A stretch of DNA of 64,000 bases from Lachnospiraceae bacterium (lineage in GTDB: Bacteria; Bacillota; Clostridia; Lachnospirales; Lachnospiraceae), in the NCBI GenBank assembly GCA_028692975.1, contig JAQUWF010000007.1, positions 1-64,000 on the forward strand. Direction: 5' to 3'. The position numbers were made by a program, and so were the translations under genes. Position 1 is the stretch's first letter, and the number at the start of each line of letters is the position of its first letter. Positions 16,324 to 23,875 of this stretch are shown piece by piece. Below the pieces are notes generated by a model. The model saw nothing but the letters and a program-made list of their open reading frames with translations. It was not told where the DNA came from and searched no databases.

Positions 16324-17301
16324 TTAGAAAAATCTCTTTGCGATATAACCCTGCTGCCCATTGGCATCCACATGATAATATCCAGAATCTTCACTCAGTA
16401 TCGTAACCTGTGTTCCCGGCACTAATTCACCGATAACCGTACAGGTCATATTCGGTTCGGAACGAAGGTTGCCCGTAGACACTACGGTCATCATAACCGG
16501 TTCTGGTGTTGGTTCCGGTGTTGGTTCTGGAGTTGCCTCAGGTGTTGGTTCTGGTGTTGCCTCCGGTGTAGGCTCTGCTGCATCTGTGCCATCTGCCATA
16601 CCTTCTACCGTTTCCTCCGCCACATCCGCTGCCGGATTCATATAATTGTATAAATCCTTATCACTATCTACTGCCTTTTGATACTCAGTCTGTACCTGCG
16701 TCACAAGTGCCTGTACATCTGCCTCTTGTGACAATGTATCAATAAATGTCTGTGTTGTGGCATCCACCGCCTCAGTCTGCACGTACAGATTACCGGCTTC
16801 ATTGGTGCACACATACAACTGACTCAGTCCTGGAACAGGAGTCGTGATATCTTTGATCTTATATTTATAGGCTGCATAGACCACATATGTTCCATCCTGT
16901 GGGCCCGGCTTCGTATAAGCATTGATATCGCTGTAACTTTCCAGAATCACATCATTTTCGATCTTGCTCTGATCATCCGCTGACAAAGTATCCACCACCG
17001 TATTCAACGTGGTAATATCTTTTGCCGCAATAGCCGTGTAGTACGTATTGATCAAGGCGGCTGTCTGTGCATTTGCATTGGCTGAGAAATCATCTGCTGC
17101 TACCGTAGGTGTCGGCGTCGCCGTCTCTTCCGGTGTTGGCGTTTCTGTCACCTGCTCTGTCTCATCTGTACCCTTTCCGGTATCGAATTTGTCCGATAAG
17201 AACCGAATACCAAGGAACACGCCCACCAGCACCAGAATAATCACCAGCCCCAGCAGAATGTACCGCAGATTATCCGATAACCACTCTCTGAATGTATTCA
17301 T
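16324..17301 (-). CDS. Membrane-anchored protein with C-terminal SH3b domain
   Basis: A 325-residue protein with a short cytoplasmic start, one membrane helix (YILLGLVIILVLVGVFLG, ~15-33), a Thr/Pro/Glu-rich linker, and an extracytoplasmic alpha/beta domain (~75-210) resembling conserved Lachnospiraceae SH3 proteins. A long PEPTPEATPE-type spacer follows (~235-270), then a bacterial SH3 domain: STGNLRSEPN, VIGELVPGTQVTIL, GYYHVDANGQQGYIA. SH3b domains bind peptidoglycan peptides, so a wall-associated role is likely; no catalytic domain is seen. The start was chosen at ATG behind AGGAGGAAAAT. It lies just downstream of tRNA-Arg. Confidence 0.82.
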   Translation of the reverse strand: MNTFREWLSDNLRYILLGLVIILVLVGVFLGIRFLSDKFDTGKGTDETEQVTETPTPEETATPTPTVAADDFSANANAQTAALINTYYTAIAAKDITTLNTVVDTLSADDQSKIENDVILESYSDINAYTKPGPQDGTYVVYAAYKYKIKDITTPVPGLSQLYVCTNEAGNLYVQTEAVDATTQTFIDTLSQEADVQALVTQVQTEYQKAVDSDKDLYNYMNPAADVAEETVEGMADGTDAAEPTPEATPEPTPEATPEPTPEPTPEPVMMTVVSTGNLRSEPNMTCTVIGELVPGTQVTILSEDSGYYHVDANGQQGYIAKRFF

Positions 17302-17329
17302 ATATTTTCCTCCTATGTACATAAAAAAC

Positions 17330-17400
17330 GCATCTGAAGGGAATCGAACCCCCGCACATGGTACCGGAAACCACTGCTCTATCCACTGAGCTACAGATGC
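17330..17400 (-). tRNA. tRNA-Arg (anticodon CCG)
   Basis: A full cloverleaf can be drawn on the minus strand: acceptor GCATCTG/CAGATGC, D-arm GCTC-AGTGGATA-GAGC, anticodon arm GTGGT-TTCCGGT-ACCAT with CCG at positions 34-36, a 4-nt variable loop, and T-arm GGGGG-TTCGATT-CCCTT. The gene is 71 nt and CCA is not encoded. It reads the rare CGG codon. Confidence 0.95.
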
Positions 17401-17519
17401 ATGTCAAATAAACTATTCATTTAAACAACAATAACGATTATAGCATATTCGTTTTTTTCTGTCTAGTGGATTACAGAATATCTCGTGAAAAGGCAATATT
17501 TATGCAAAAACACAGAAAC

Positions 17520-18830
17520 CTATTTATCTTTCCGTTTATAAAATGCAATGCTGACCAGTCCGCACACTGCCATCAAAAACGGGTAGAACAGATACGGAAT
17601 AATATCCGTCGGATTAATAACCAGACCCACAGCCGCTGCACCTGCACTGGCATATAGAAGCTGGGCCCCATAGGGGATAATGCCCTGCCATACGGATGTG
17701 AAAATATCAAGCAGTGCCGCCGTTCTTCGTGGTGTCACATCAAATTCATCGGCAATATCCTTGGCAATGGGCCCCGCCATAACAATGGCTACCGTATTAT
17801 TCGCCGTAGAAATATCCACCAGTGAACTCAGGGCCGCGATACCCACCTGGGCACCCCTTGGTCCTTTTACATGCCTTTTAATGTGAGAAAGGATATAATC
17901 GATACCGCCATTCGCCTTGACAAGACCAATAATGCCTGCCACAACAATGGAAATAACCGTTATATCATACATGTTCATGATACCGCCATTGCCATCCATA
18001 CCAGAGGCAACCGCCGTAAACATGTCACCCACAGCAATGGTTCCTGTTGCCACGCCTACGATAAGCGATAAAACAGTACCTGCAATCAAGACCATGAACA
18101 CATTTAAACCAATCAATGCCCCCACCAGCACCACAATATAGGGCAGTATCTTGATCAGGTCATACTCCAATGCATCCTGGACTACCGGTTCCGAACTCCA
18201 GCCGATGACAAGGAAAATAATCATGGTCAGTATAGCTGCCGGCAAAACGATCAGAAAGTTCTCCCGGAATTTATCTTTCATGGCACATCCCTGTGTCTTA
18301 GTCGCCGCTATAGTCGTATCAGAAATCATGGACAGATTATCACCAAACATTGCACCGCAGACTACTGCTCCCACACACATGGCACCCGCAAATCCAGTCT
18401 TTTCACTGATACCCACTGCAATGGGTGTCAGGGCTGCGATGGTCCCCACCGAGGTGCCCATGGCAATAGAAATAAAACAGGAAATCAAAAAAAGCCCTGC
18501 TACCGCAATTTTTGCCGGGAGAATCGTCAGACCGAAATTCACCGTGCTGTCCACACCGCCTGCTGCCTGTATGGCTCCGGAAAATGCACCTGCCAACACA
18601 AAGATCAGACACATGACCATAACATTCTCGTCTCCCATACTGACAGCTACCGTATGCAGTTTCTCATTAAAACTCGCCTTGGGGTTCTGCAAAAATGCCA
18701 CTGCCAACGCAATAATAAACGCCACTATCGCCGGCATTGCATAAAAATCATGAAACACAATACCACTCCCGATAAACAATAGCAAAAAAACGCCTATGGG
18801 CAGCAACCCACTCACTTTTCCCTTTTCCAT
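17520..18830 (-). CDS. NhaC-family Na+/H+ antiporter
   Basis: A 436-residue polytopic membrane protein with about 11-12 helices. Family features include GVDSTVNFGLTILPAKIAVAGLF, AMGTSVGTIAALTPIAVGIS, MCVGAVVCGAMFGDNLSMISDTTIAAT (the conserved GDN-S-x-x-SDTT motif near residue 155), and DISTANNTVAIVMAGPIAKDIA in the second half. It likely exchanges Na+ for H+ or an organic-acid/amino-acid pair, since NhaC paralogues vary. The start at ATG-GAA-AAG is preferred because GAGGG lies 8 nt upstream; an in-frame GTG 11 codons earlier has no site. Confidence 0.88.
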   Translation of the reverse strand: MEKGKVSGLLPIGVFLLLFIGSGIVFHDFYAMPAIVAFIIALAVAFLQNPKASFNEKLHTVAVSMGDENVMVMCLIFVLAGAFSGAIQAAGGVDSTVNFGLTILPAKIAVAGLFLISCFISIAMGTSVGTIAALTPIAVGISEKTGFAGAMCVGAVVCGAMFGDNLSMISDTTIAATKTQGCAMKDKFRENFLIVLPAAILTMIIFLVIGWSSEPVVQDALEYDLIKILPYIVVLVGALIGLNVFMVLIAGTVLSLIVGVATGTIAVGDMFTAVASGMDGNGGIMNMYDITVISIVVAGIIGLVKANGGIDYILSHIKRHVKGPRGAQVGIAALSSLVDISTANNTVAIVMAGPIAKDIADEFDVTPRRTAALLDIFTSVWQGIIPYGAQLLYASAGAAAVGLVINPTDIIPYLFYPFLMAVCGLVSIAFYKRKDK

Positions 18831-18883
18831 GTCATGTCCCTCGTTCTTTTCATTTTGATTCACATTCTTATTATGTACCTACA

Positions 18884-18988
18884 TTATAAGCCAGTACCAG
18901 TCCGAAAGCAATCCATCTTGTCTTCCAATTTTGCAGTTCTTTTATCTATAATTCCAGTTATCGCTAATAATAATTCATTATCTGTCAT
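18884..18988 (-). CDS. Short ORF, probable remnant of a small Lachnospiraceae protein
   Basis: A 34-codon ORF with a strong AGGAGGAATAGCAT ribosome-binding site. It encodes MTDNELLLAI, a short linker, then an ILDK-like helix (IIDKRTAKLEDKMD). The start resembles small coiled-coil proteins common in this family that begin MTxxELLxAISxMMDxKL, but it stops early after a non-conserved GTGL end. It could be a truncated copy or a real micropeptide. It sits in the 260-bp spacer between nhaC and yaaA. Confidence 0.4.
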   Translation of the reverse strand: MTDNELLLAITGIIDKRTAKLEDKMDCFRTGTGL

Positions 18989-19090
18989 ATGCTATTCCTC
19001 CTCTTCGTGAGTTCATATATTGTACCACAATTTTTTTTCTGGTCTATGGATTATCTTATCCTATTATAAGAAGACGTGGGGATGATATTT

Positions 19091-19840
19091 TCAGATGTCT
19101 TCCTTCACAAAAACATAGGTCTCCTTTGAAGACAGTTCCTCCCTAAATCTATAGCCAAGCCCATGAAAGCCCTTTATTCCATCCAGATTCCCTATAGCAT
19201 GCTCAGCCATATAGCGGACCATCTCACCCCTTGCCATCTTCGCAAGCGTCCCCTTCTGGATCACCTTTCCCTTCTGGATTTCTCCAAATTCGCAGGTTAC
19301 AAAAACATCTCCCGGCTGCAGATATTTCTCGACACATTTGGAATACTCCCTCGATGCCAGATTTACAATAATCCGGTCATCTCCTGTTACTTCCTTATAT
19401 AATTTATCATCCCAGAATTCATACAGATTTCTCACTCCTGCTGCCCCGAATTTTGCCTGCATTTCCAGCCGGTATGGTGTAACGCCGTCCATAGGCCGCA
19501 GCACACCATAAAAGCCGGACAGAATACGCAGATGATCCTGAATATAACCCAGTGCCCGCTCCGTAAAAACAACAGGTGCCATATACTGATACTGGATACC
19601 CTCATAAGATAAAATCGCAGGCGTCAGATTTCGCTTCAAATCCATCTCTTTCAAACGGCGATGATTCAATTTGGCAATCCTGTCGTTGCAATTCCACAGT
19701 TCCTTTAATGCTCCATAAGACATTTCCTGCAATTGTTCCATGAGCAGTGCGGTTTCCTGAAGAAATACCGGAAGATCCGTCATCGGGTAAATGTCCGTAT
19801 CTACTTTCATCTTTTTCGCCGGAGAAATAATTATCTTCAT
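19091..19840 (-). CDS. yaaA: YaaA/UPF0246 peroxide-stress protein
   Basis: A 249-residue YaaA-family protein. Diagnostic blocks are IIISPAKKM at the N-terminus, NDRIAKLNHRR, YEGIQYQYM, RILSGFYGVLRPMDGVTPYRLEM (~residue 112-135), and a C-terminal GFHGLGYRF. In E. coli YaaA lowers free iron and protects DNA during H2O2 stress; a DNA-binding role has been proposed. ATG follows AAGGTG, 6 nt after the MATE gene, so the pair may be co-transcribed. Confidence 0.92.
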   Translation of the reverse strand: MKIIISPAKKMKVDTDIYPMTDLPVFLQETALLMEQLQEMSYGALKELWNCNDRIAKLNHRRLKEMDLKRNLTPAILSYEGIQYQYMAPVVFTERALGYIQDHLRILSGFYGVLRPMDGVTPYRLEMQAKFGAAGVRNLYEFWDDKLYKEVTGDDRIIVNLASREYSKCVEKYLQPGDVFVTCEFGEIQKGKVIQKGTLAKMARGEMVRYMAEHAIGNLDGIKGFHGLGYRFREELSSKETYVFVKEDI

Positions 19841-19846
19841 AATCTT

Positions 19847-21196
19847 CTACACCTTTCTCAGTTTGTTTATCCGCACTCCATAAATAATCCCCGTCACATC
19901 TGCCAGAAGCCAGCCGATGGGGATGGCCGCCCAGATACCAAGTACACCGATGCCGGAGACAGATGCCAGTCCGTAGGCTAATACCACTCTGGTTCCCAGT
20001 GAGATCACGGTCAGCACCACAGACATAAACGGTCTCTTGATTGCGCGGAAATATCCATACAGCAAAAACAGGATTCCGATGCCCACATAACAGGAACCCT
20101 CCACCCGCAGATATCCGGCACCCACAGAAATAATATCCACCAGATCACTCTTTACAAAAATCATCATAAGGCGATCCGCAAAAAAGAATACCAACGCACT
20201 GATCACCACACAAAATCCAACCACCATAACTCCCGCCGTAGTAATTCCCTTCCGTATGCGTTCTGTTTTGCCTGCGCCATAATTCTGTGCGATAAACGTA
20301 GAAAATGCATTACCAAAATCCTGCACCGGCGCATAGGCCACCGTATCGATCTTCACACCCGCAGCGAAGGCGGCCATGACCACGGTGCCGAAACTGTTGA
20401 CCAGCCCCTGCACCAAAAGGATACCAAAATTCATAATGGACTGCTGTACACAGGTCAGCATGGACAGATTGGCTATCTCCCCAAACATCTGTCGGTTCCA
20501 TTTCATATGTTCTCTGGAAATGCGCAGATCCGGACATTTTTTCAGATAATACAACAGAATACCAACACCGGAAAAATACTGTGCAATCACCGTTGCAGCT
20601 GCAGCCCCCGCCACACCCCATCCGAAAGTAATAACAAAGACCAGATCCAGAATCACATTTATAATCGTCGATATAGCCAGAAACAGCAGCGGCACTACCG
20701 AATTCCCCACCGCACGCAGAAGGTTTGCAAAATAATTATATAAAAAAGTAGCCAGGATACCCGCAAAAATCACTGCCATATACTGTCCGAAAGACTGCTG
20801 CACCTCCGCCGGAATCTGCATAAACCGAACAATTCCATTTAAAAAGACATAGACCAGTATATTGATCACGACCGTGACTGCCAAAATGCTTACAAAAGAA
20901 ATAAAAAAAGACTGTTTCATCCGTTCGGTCTCTTTCCTTCCAAATAAAATAGCAAAAAAAGTGCTGCTCCCCATGCAGAGTCCGCAGATGATCGATGTGA
21001 GAAAAATCATCAGCGTATACGCAGATCCCACAGCCGCCAGAGCCTGTTCCCCCAGACACCTGCCCACGATAAGCGTATCTACGATATTATAGAACTGCTG
21101 CAGCAGATTCCCGATCATGAGTGGTACGGCAAATTTTAATATATTCCGGGAAATACTCCCCTCCGTGAGATTGATGCTGTTATCCAAAAACTTCAT
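19847..21196 (-). CDS. MATE family multidrug/Na+ antiporter
   Basis: A 449-residue protein with 12 predicted membrane helices in two homologous halves. Family motifs include ILKFAVPLMIGNLLQQFYNIVDTLIVGR in helix 1, GCSxF-like LCMGSSTFFAILFGRK, and, in the second half, AFSTFIAQNYGAGKTERIRKG. MATE proteins export cationic drugs or metabolites using H+ or Na+. The substrate is unknown. It precedes yaaA by 6 nt on the same strand. Confidence 0.92.
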   Translation of the reverse strand: MKFLDNSINLTEGSISRNILKFAVPLMIGNLLQQFYNIVDTLIVGRCLGEQALAAVGSAYTLMIFLTSIICGLCMGSSTFFAILFGRKETERMKQSFFISFVSILAVTVVINILVYVFLNGIVRFMQIPAEVQQSFGQYMAVIFAGILATFLYNYFANLLRAVGNSVVPLLFLAISTIINVILDLVFVITFGWGVAGAAAATVIAQYFSGVGILLYYLKKCPDLRISREHMKWNRQMFGEIANLSMLTCVQQSIMNFGILLVQGLVNSFGTVVMAAFAAGVKIDTVAYAPVQDFGNAFSTFIAQNYGAGKTERIRKGITTAGVMVVGFCVVISALVFFFADRLMMIFVKSDLVDIISVGAGYLRVEGSCYVGIGILFLLYGYFRAIKRPFMSVVLTVISLGTRVVLAYGLASVSGIGVLGIWAAIPIGWLLADVTGIIYGVRINKLRKV

Positions 21197-21287
21197 ATGT
21201 TTCTTTTCCTTCCTGCGAAGTTATTATCCTCCCCCTATCATAGCACAATCACCGTCTCCCATACAACTGCCGCCGCAAAGGGTCAGG

Positions 21288-21347
21288 CAACACAAAAAAC
21301 ACCCCGTTTATGCAATGGTTCCATAGAAACCATCCCATGAACGGGGT
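21288..21347 (-). terminator. Terminator of the glycyl-radical enzyme operon
   Basis: About 26 nt beyond the aldolase stop, the minus strand has ACCCCGTT and AACGGGGT as outer arms plus an inner ATGGTTTC/GGAACCAT pair, followed by GTTTTTTG. This stable long-stem intrinsic terminator marks the end of the operon that starts at the ROK kinase. Confidence 0.85.
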
Positions 21348-21373
21348 ATTGCTCTCTTTATTTCTATTTCATT

Positions 21374-22045
21374 TTACAACATGGTCGCTCCATCCCCGCA
21401 AAGGCCCTGGAAATCTTTCACAAACTGTGCTACCGCGCAGTCTACGATATCATTTTTCAGCAGACCTTCCATAACGTCCGGTGCAACGGTGGCTGCGCCG
21501 ATGCCATAATCTGCCAGTTCCAGTACCTGCTGACTGTTTTTAAAACTTGCTGCCAGTACCTGTGTCTTCATTCCGTTATTCTCATAAATATCATGAATCT
21601 GCTTTGCCACAGCCACGCCATTGCCACCCAGATTATCGATACGATTCACATACGGTGCCGCATAGACAGCGCCTGCCTCCCCTGCCAGATAACCCTGCAT
21701 AGGTGCATAGATAGCCGTCGCCGTGATTTTATAGCCTTCTTTTGCCAGGACCTTGATAGCCTTGATGCCCTCACGGATCGCCGGAACCTTCACGAACATA
21801 TTGCCGCCCACTTCCGCAACGATCTTGTGTGCTTCCTCGATCATATCCTCCGCCTTTGCACTGATCACCTGTGCGTGCAATTCTGCCTCGTCGCCGATGA
21901 TGGATCTGATTTCTTTTAATACCTCATATGGCTGTCTGCCGCTTTTTGCCAGGATAGACGGGTTGGTCGTCACACCGCTGACCGGGTAGTACTCATACAG
22001 TTCTCTAATTGCCGCTACATTTGCATCATCAATAATTAATTTCAT
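21374..22045 (-). CDS. fsa: Fructose-6-phosphate aldolase-like transaldolase (FSA/TalC family)
   Basis: A 223-residue class I aldolase of the small transaldolase subfamily. Landmarks are MKLIIDDANV, SGVTTNPSILAKSG (~23-36), the Schiff-base lysine in MFVKVP (Lys86), KITATAIYAPMQGYLAGEAGA, YVNRIDNLGGNG, and VLAASFKN. FSA cleaves fructose-6-phosphate poorly in vivo; E. coli FsaA/FsaB split 1-deoxyfructose-6-phosphate into glyceraldehyde-3-phosphate and hydroxyacetone downstream of the glycyl-radical enzymes YbiW and PflD. As last gene of a YbiW-type operon here, that reaction is the best prediction. A strong terminator follows. Confidence 0.88.
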   Translation of the reverse strand: MKLIIDDANVAAIRELYEYYPVSGVTTNPSILAKSGRQPYEVLKEIRSIIGDEAELHAQVISAKAEDMIEEAHKIVAEVGGNMFVKVPAIREGIKAIKVLAKEGYKITATAIYAPMQGYLAGEAGAVYAAPYVNRIDNLGGNGVAVAKQIHDIYENNGMKTQVLAASFKNSQQVLELADYGIGAATVAPDVMEGLLKNDIVDCAVAQFVKDFQGLCGDGATML

Positions 22046-22120
22046 TTCTTCTTACCTTCCTTTTCTTATTTTCTCACTCCTGAATCATTTTGTTACGGTC
22101 AACGTAGTAAATGCGCAGAC

Positions 22121-22810
22121 CTACCGAATAGTTACAGCCAACGCTTCATTTATCAAATTTTCCGTGATCTCCAGTGCCTTTGCCGTATCCTTGTCCTTGC
22201 TGAAAAGACCGCTGGTCCCCACAATAAAAACCTCGGTTCCCGCATCGTAAAGTTGACGGTAATACGCCTCATTGCAGCATCCGTCCACCGCAATCTCATA
22301 GGTATAACCCCGCTCCCGCTTCCACGCTTTGGCCTGCCGGATCTTATCCAGGCTCTGGGGAACAAATTTCTGACCGGCAAAACCGGCATCCACCGTCATG
22401 ATCAGAAGACGATCAACCATATCCGCATAAGGCTCTATCACCTCCAGCCGGACAGCCGGATTGATAAAAATGCCCACCTTTTTCCCCGCAGCCTTGATCT
22501 GTCTCATGAGAATGATCGCCTGACGTTCGATCACATCCGGCGGCATAGTAATAATCTCTGCTCCACTGTCCATACACGTCTGCACCAGTTCCCGGTCAAT
22601 ATTATCCACATATAGATGGGCATCCATGGGAACATCTGTGATCTTTTTGATCTGTTCCATAAAGCAGGGTGCCAGCGACATATTTCTGCAGTAATGATAA
22701 TCAATAATATCCACATGATAGTAATCCGACTTTGGATTCATAGTCTTGATTTCCCGCTCGATGTTCAACAAATCCATGCACATAAGTGACGGTGAGAATT
22801 TTACTTTCAT
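22121..22810 (-). CDS. alsE: D-allulose-6-phosphate 3-epimerase-like protein
   Basis: A 229-residue (beta/alpha)8 protein of the ribulose-phosphate epimerase family, AlsE branch. It shows KFSPSLMCMDLLNIE, the metal-site strand YYHVDIIDYHYCRN, PMDAHLYVD, GFAGQKFVPQSLDKI with the catalytic Asp in IMTVDAGF, and the final VDGCCNEAYYRQLYDAG loop. AlsE converts allulose-6-phosphate and fructose-6-phosphate into each other. Its place between a glycyl-radical activase and an FSA aldolase suggests it epimerises C3 of a deoxyketose-6-phosphate so that FSA can cleave it; this is inference. The ATG behind AAGGAG is chosen over an upstream in-frame ATG with no site. Confidence 0.85.
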   Translation of the reverse strand: MKVKFSPSLMCMDLLNIEREIKTMNPKSDYYHVDIIDYHYCRNMSLAPCFMEQIKKITDVPMDAHLYVDNIDRELVQTCMDSGAEIITMPPDVIERQAIILMRQIKAAGKKVGIFINPAVRLEVIEPYADMVDRLLIMTVDAGFAGQKFVPQSLDKIRQAKAWKRERGYTYEIAVDGCCNEAYYRQLYDAGTEVFIVGTSGLFSKDKDTAKALEITENLINEALAVTIR

Positions 22811-22860
22811 ACGTTTCTCCTTTGCTTTTCCCATGTCCTATCATAGGCTTTTCACTCTTT

Positions 22861-22962
22861 TTATTCAAGATAATTCCTTAGAAATTCCATGTTTTTTTCC
22901 GTAATCTGCTTCCCTTTTCCAAGCAATTCCACATTTATGCCGATTTTCTTGAAATCCTTATC
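22861..22962 (-). other. Coding-like tail in the activase-epimerase spacer
   Basis: The 147-nt gap is unusually long for this compact operon. A frame shifted by +1 against the activase end runs through its stop and continues for about 33 codons (DFKKIGINVELLGKGKQ... ending NYLE) with normal-looking amphipathic composition before a TAA. It has no start or ribosome-binding site. It may be a vestige of a lost gene or of a longer activase C-terminus, or chance. Confidence 0.25.
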
Positions 22963-23863
22963 CGCCGATCTGCGCCTGGATACCTGCCGCCTCAAACATG
23001 GCTTTCATGGGAAGCAGCATCTCTTTTTTCATATTCTGCTCATTTTCAAACAGATACGGCTGGCCCAGCGCCCTCCATTTTGCCAGTCCCAACTGATGAA
23101 AGGGCAGTAAATGCACCTGTTTTATATGTATAGATCGAAATAAATCGATATATTGCCGTGTCACCTCCGGCGCGTCATTAAAATGCGGAATCACCGGAAT
23201 GCGCACAACCATCTCCTGACCGGCAGCCGCGGCATATTCCAGATTTTCGAGTACTCTTTCATTTGGAACATCTGTCATCCGCTCATGTTCTGCCGAATCC
23301 GGATGTTTGCAGTCAATATACAGCATGTCCACATATTCCAGAATACTGCGGAAATACTCCGGTGATGCAAATCCCGTGGTCTCGATTGTGGTATGCATCC
23401 CTTCCGCTTTGAGTCTTTTTAGGAAAGCCAGCGTAAATTCCCGCTGAAGCAATGGTTCACCACCGGACAAGGTCACGCCGCCACCAGACTTTTTATAAAA
23501 TGCCTCGTCCTTTTTCACTTCTACCAGCAATTCCTCCACCGTGCAGACATCCCCTTCCACCTGAAGTGCATGTACCGGACAGGCCTTGGCGCAGGCAAAA
23601 CACTGCGCACATTTTTCCCGTTTCTGAACCAGCCGGCCCTCTTCCAACGTCAAGGCATGATTTGGGCATACCGCCACGCAGGAACCGCAATGCACACAGG
23701 TTTTCTCTGTGTGCAGCAGTTCCCGGTGGGGAGCCTTGGATTCAGGATTGGCACACCAGCGGCAGTTCAGGGGACAGCCCTTCAAAAATACCGTAGTGCG
23801 GATACCCGGTCCATCATGTATGGAAAATCGCTGTATATTAAAAACAATTCCTTTTGTCTCCAC
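22958..23863 (-). CDS. Glycyl-radical enzyme activating protein (radical SAM)
   Basis: A 301-residue activase that installs the glycyl radical on the enzyme encoded just upstream. The radical-SAM motif CPLNCRWC (a CX3CX2C pattern, ~residues 30-37) follows FSIHDGPGIRTTVFLKG. Two ferredoxin-type [4Fe-4S] motifs are inserted: CVHCGSCVAVCP and CAQCFACAKACP (~56-100). This is the architecture of activases for dehydratase/lyase-type glycyl-radical enzymes rather than plain PFL-AE. GGGVTLSGGEPLLQ binds SAM. It uses a GTG start behind AAAGGGG, 12 nt after the enzyme gene. Confidence 0.93.
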   Translation of the reverse strand: METKGIVFNIQRFSIHDGPGIRTTVFLKGCPLNCRWCANPESKAPHRELLHTEKTCVHCGSCVAVCPNHALTLEEGRLVQKREKCAQCFACAKACPVHALQVEGDVCTVEELLVEVKKDEAFYKKSGGGVTLSGGEPLLQREFTLAFLKRLKAEGMHTTIETTGFASPEYFRSILEYVDMLYIDCKHPDSAEHERMTDVPNERVLENLEYAAAAGQEMVVRIPVIPHFNDAPEVTRQYIDLFRSIHIKQVHLLPFHQLGLAKWRALGQPYLFENEQNMKKEMLLPMKAMFEAAGIQAQIGG

Positions 23864-23875
23864 TCTTTTCCCCTT

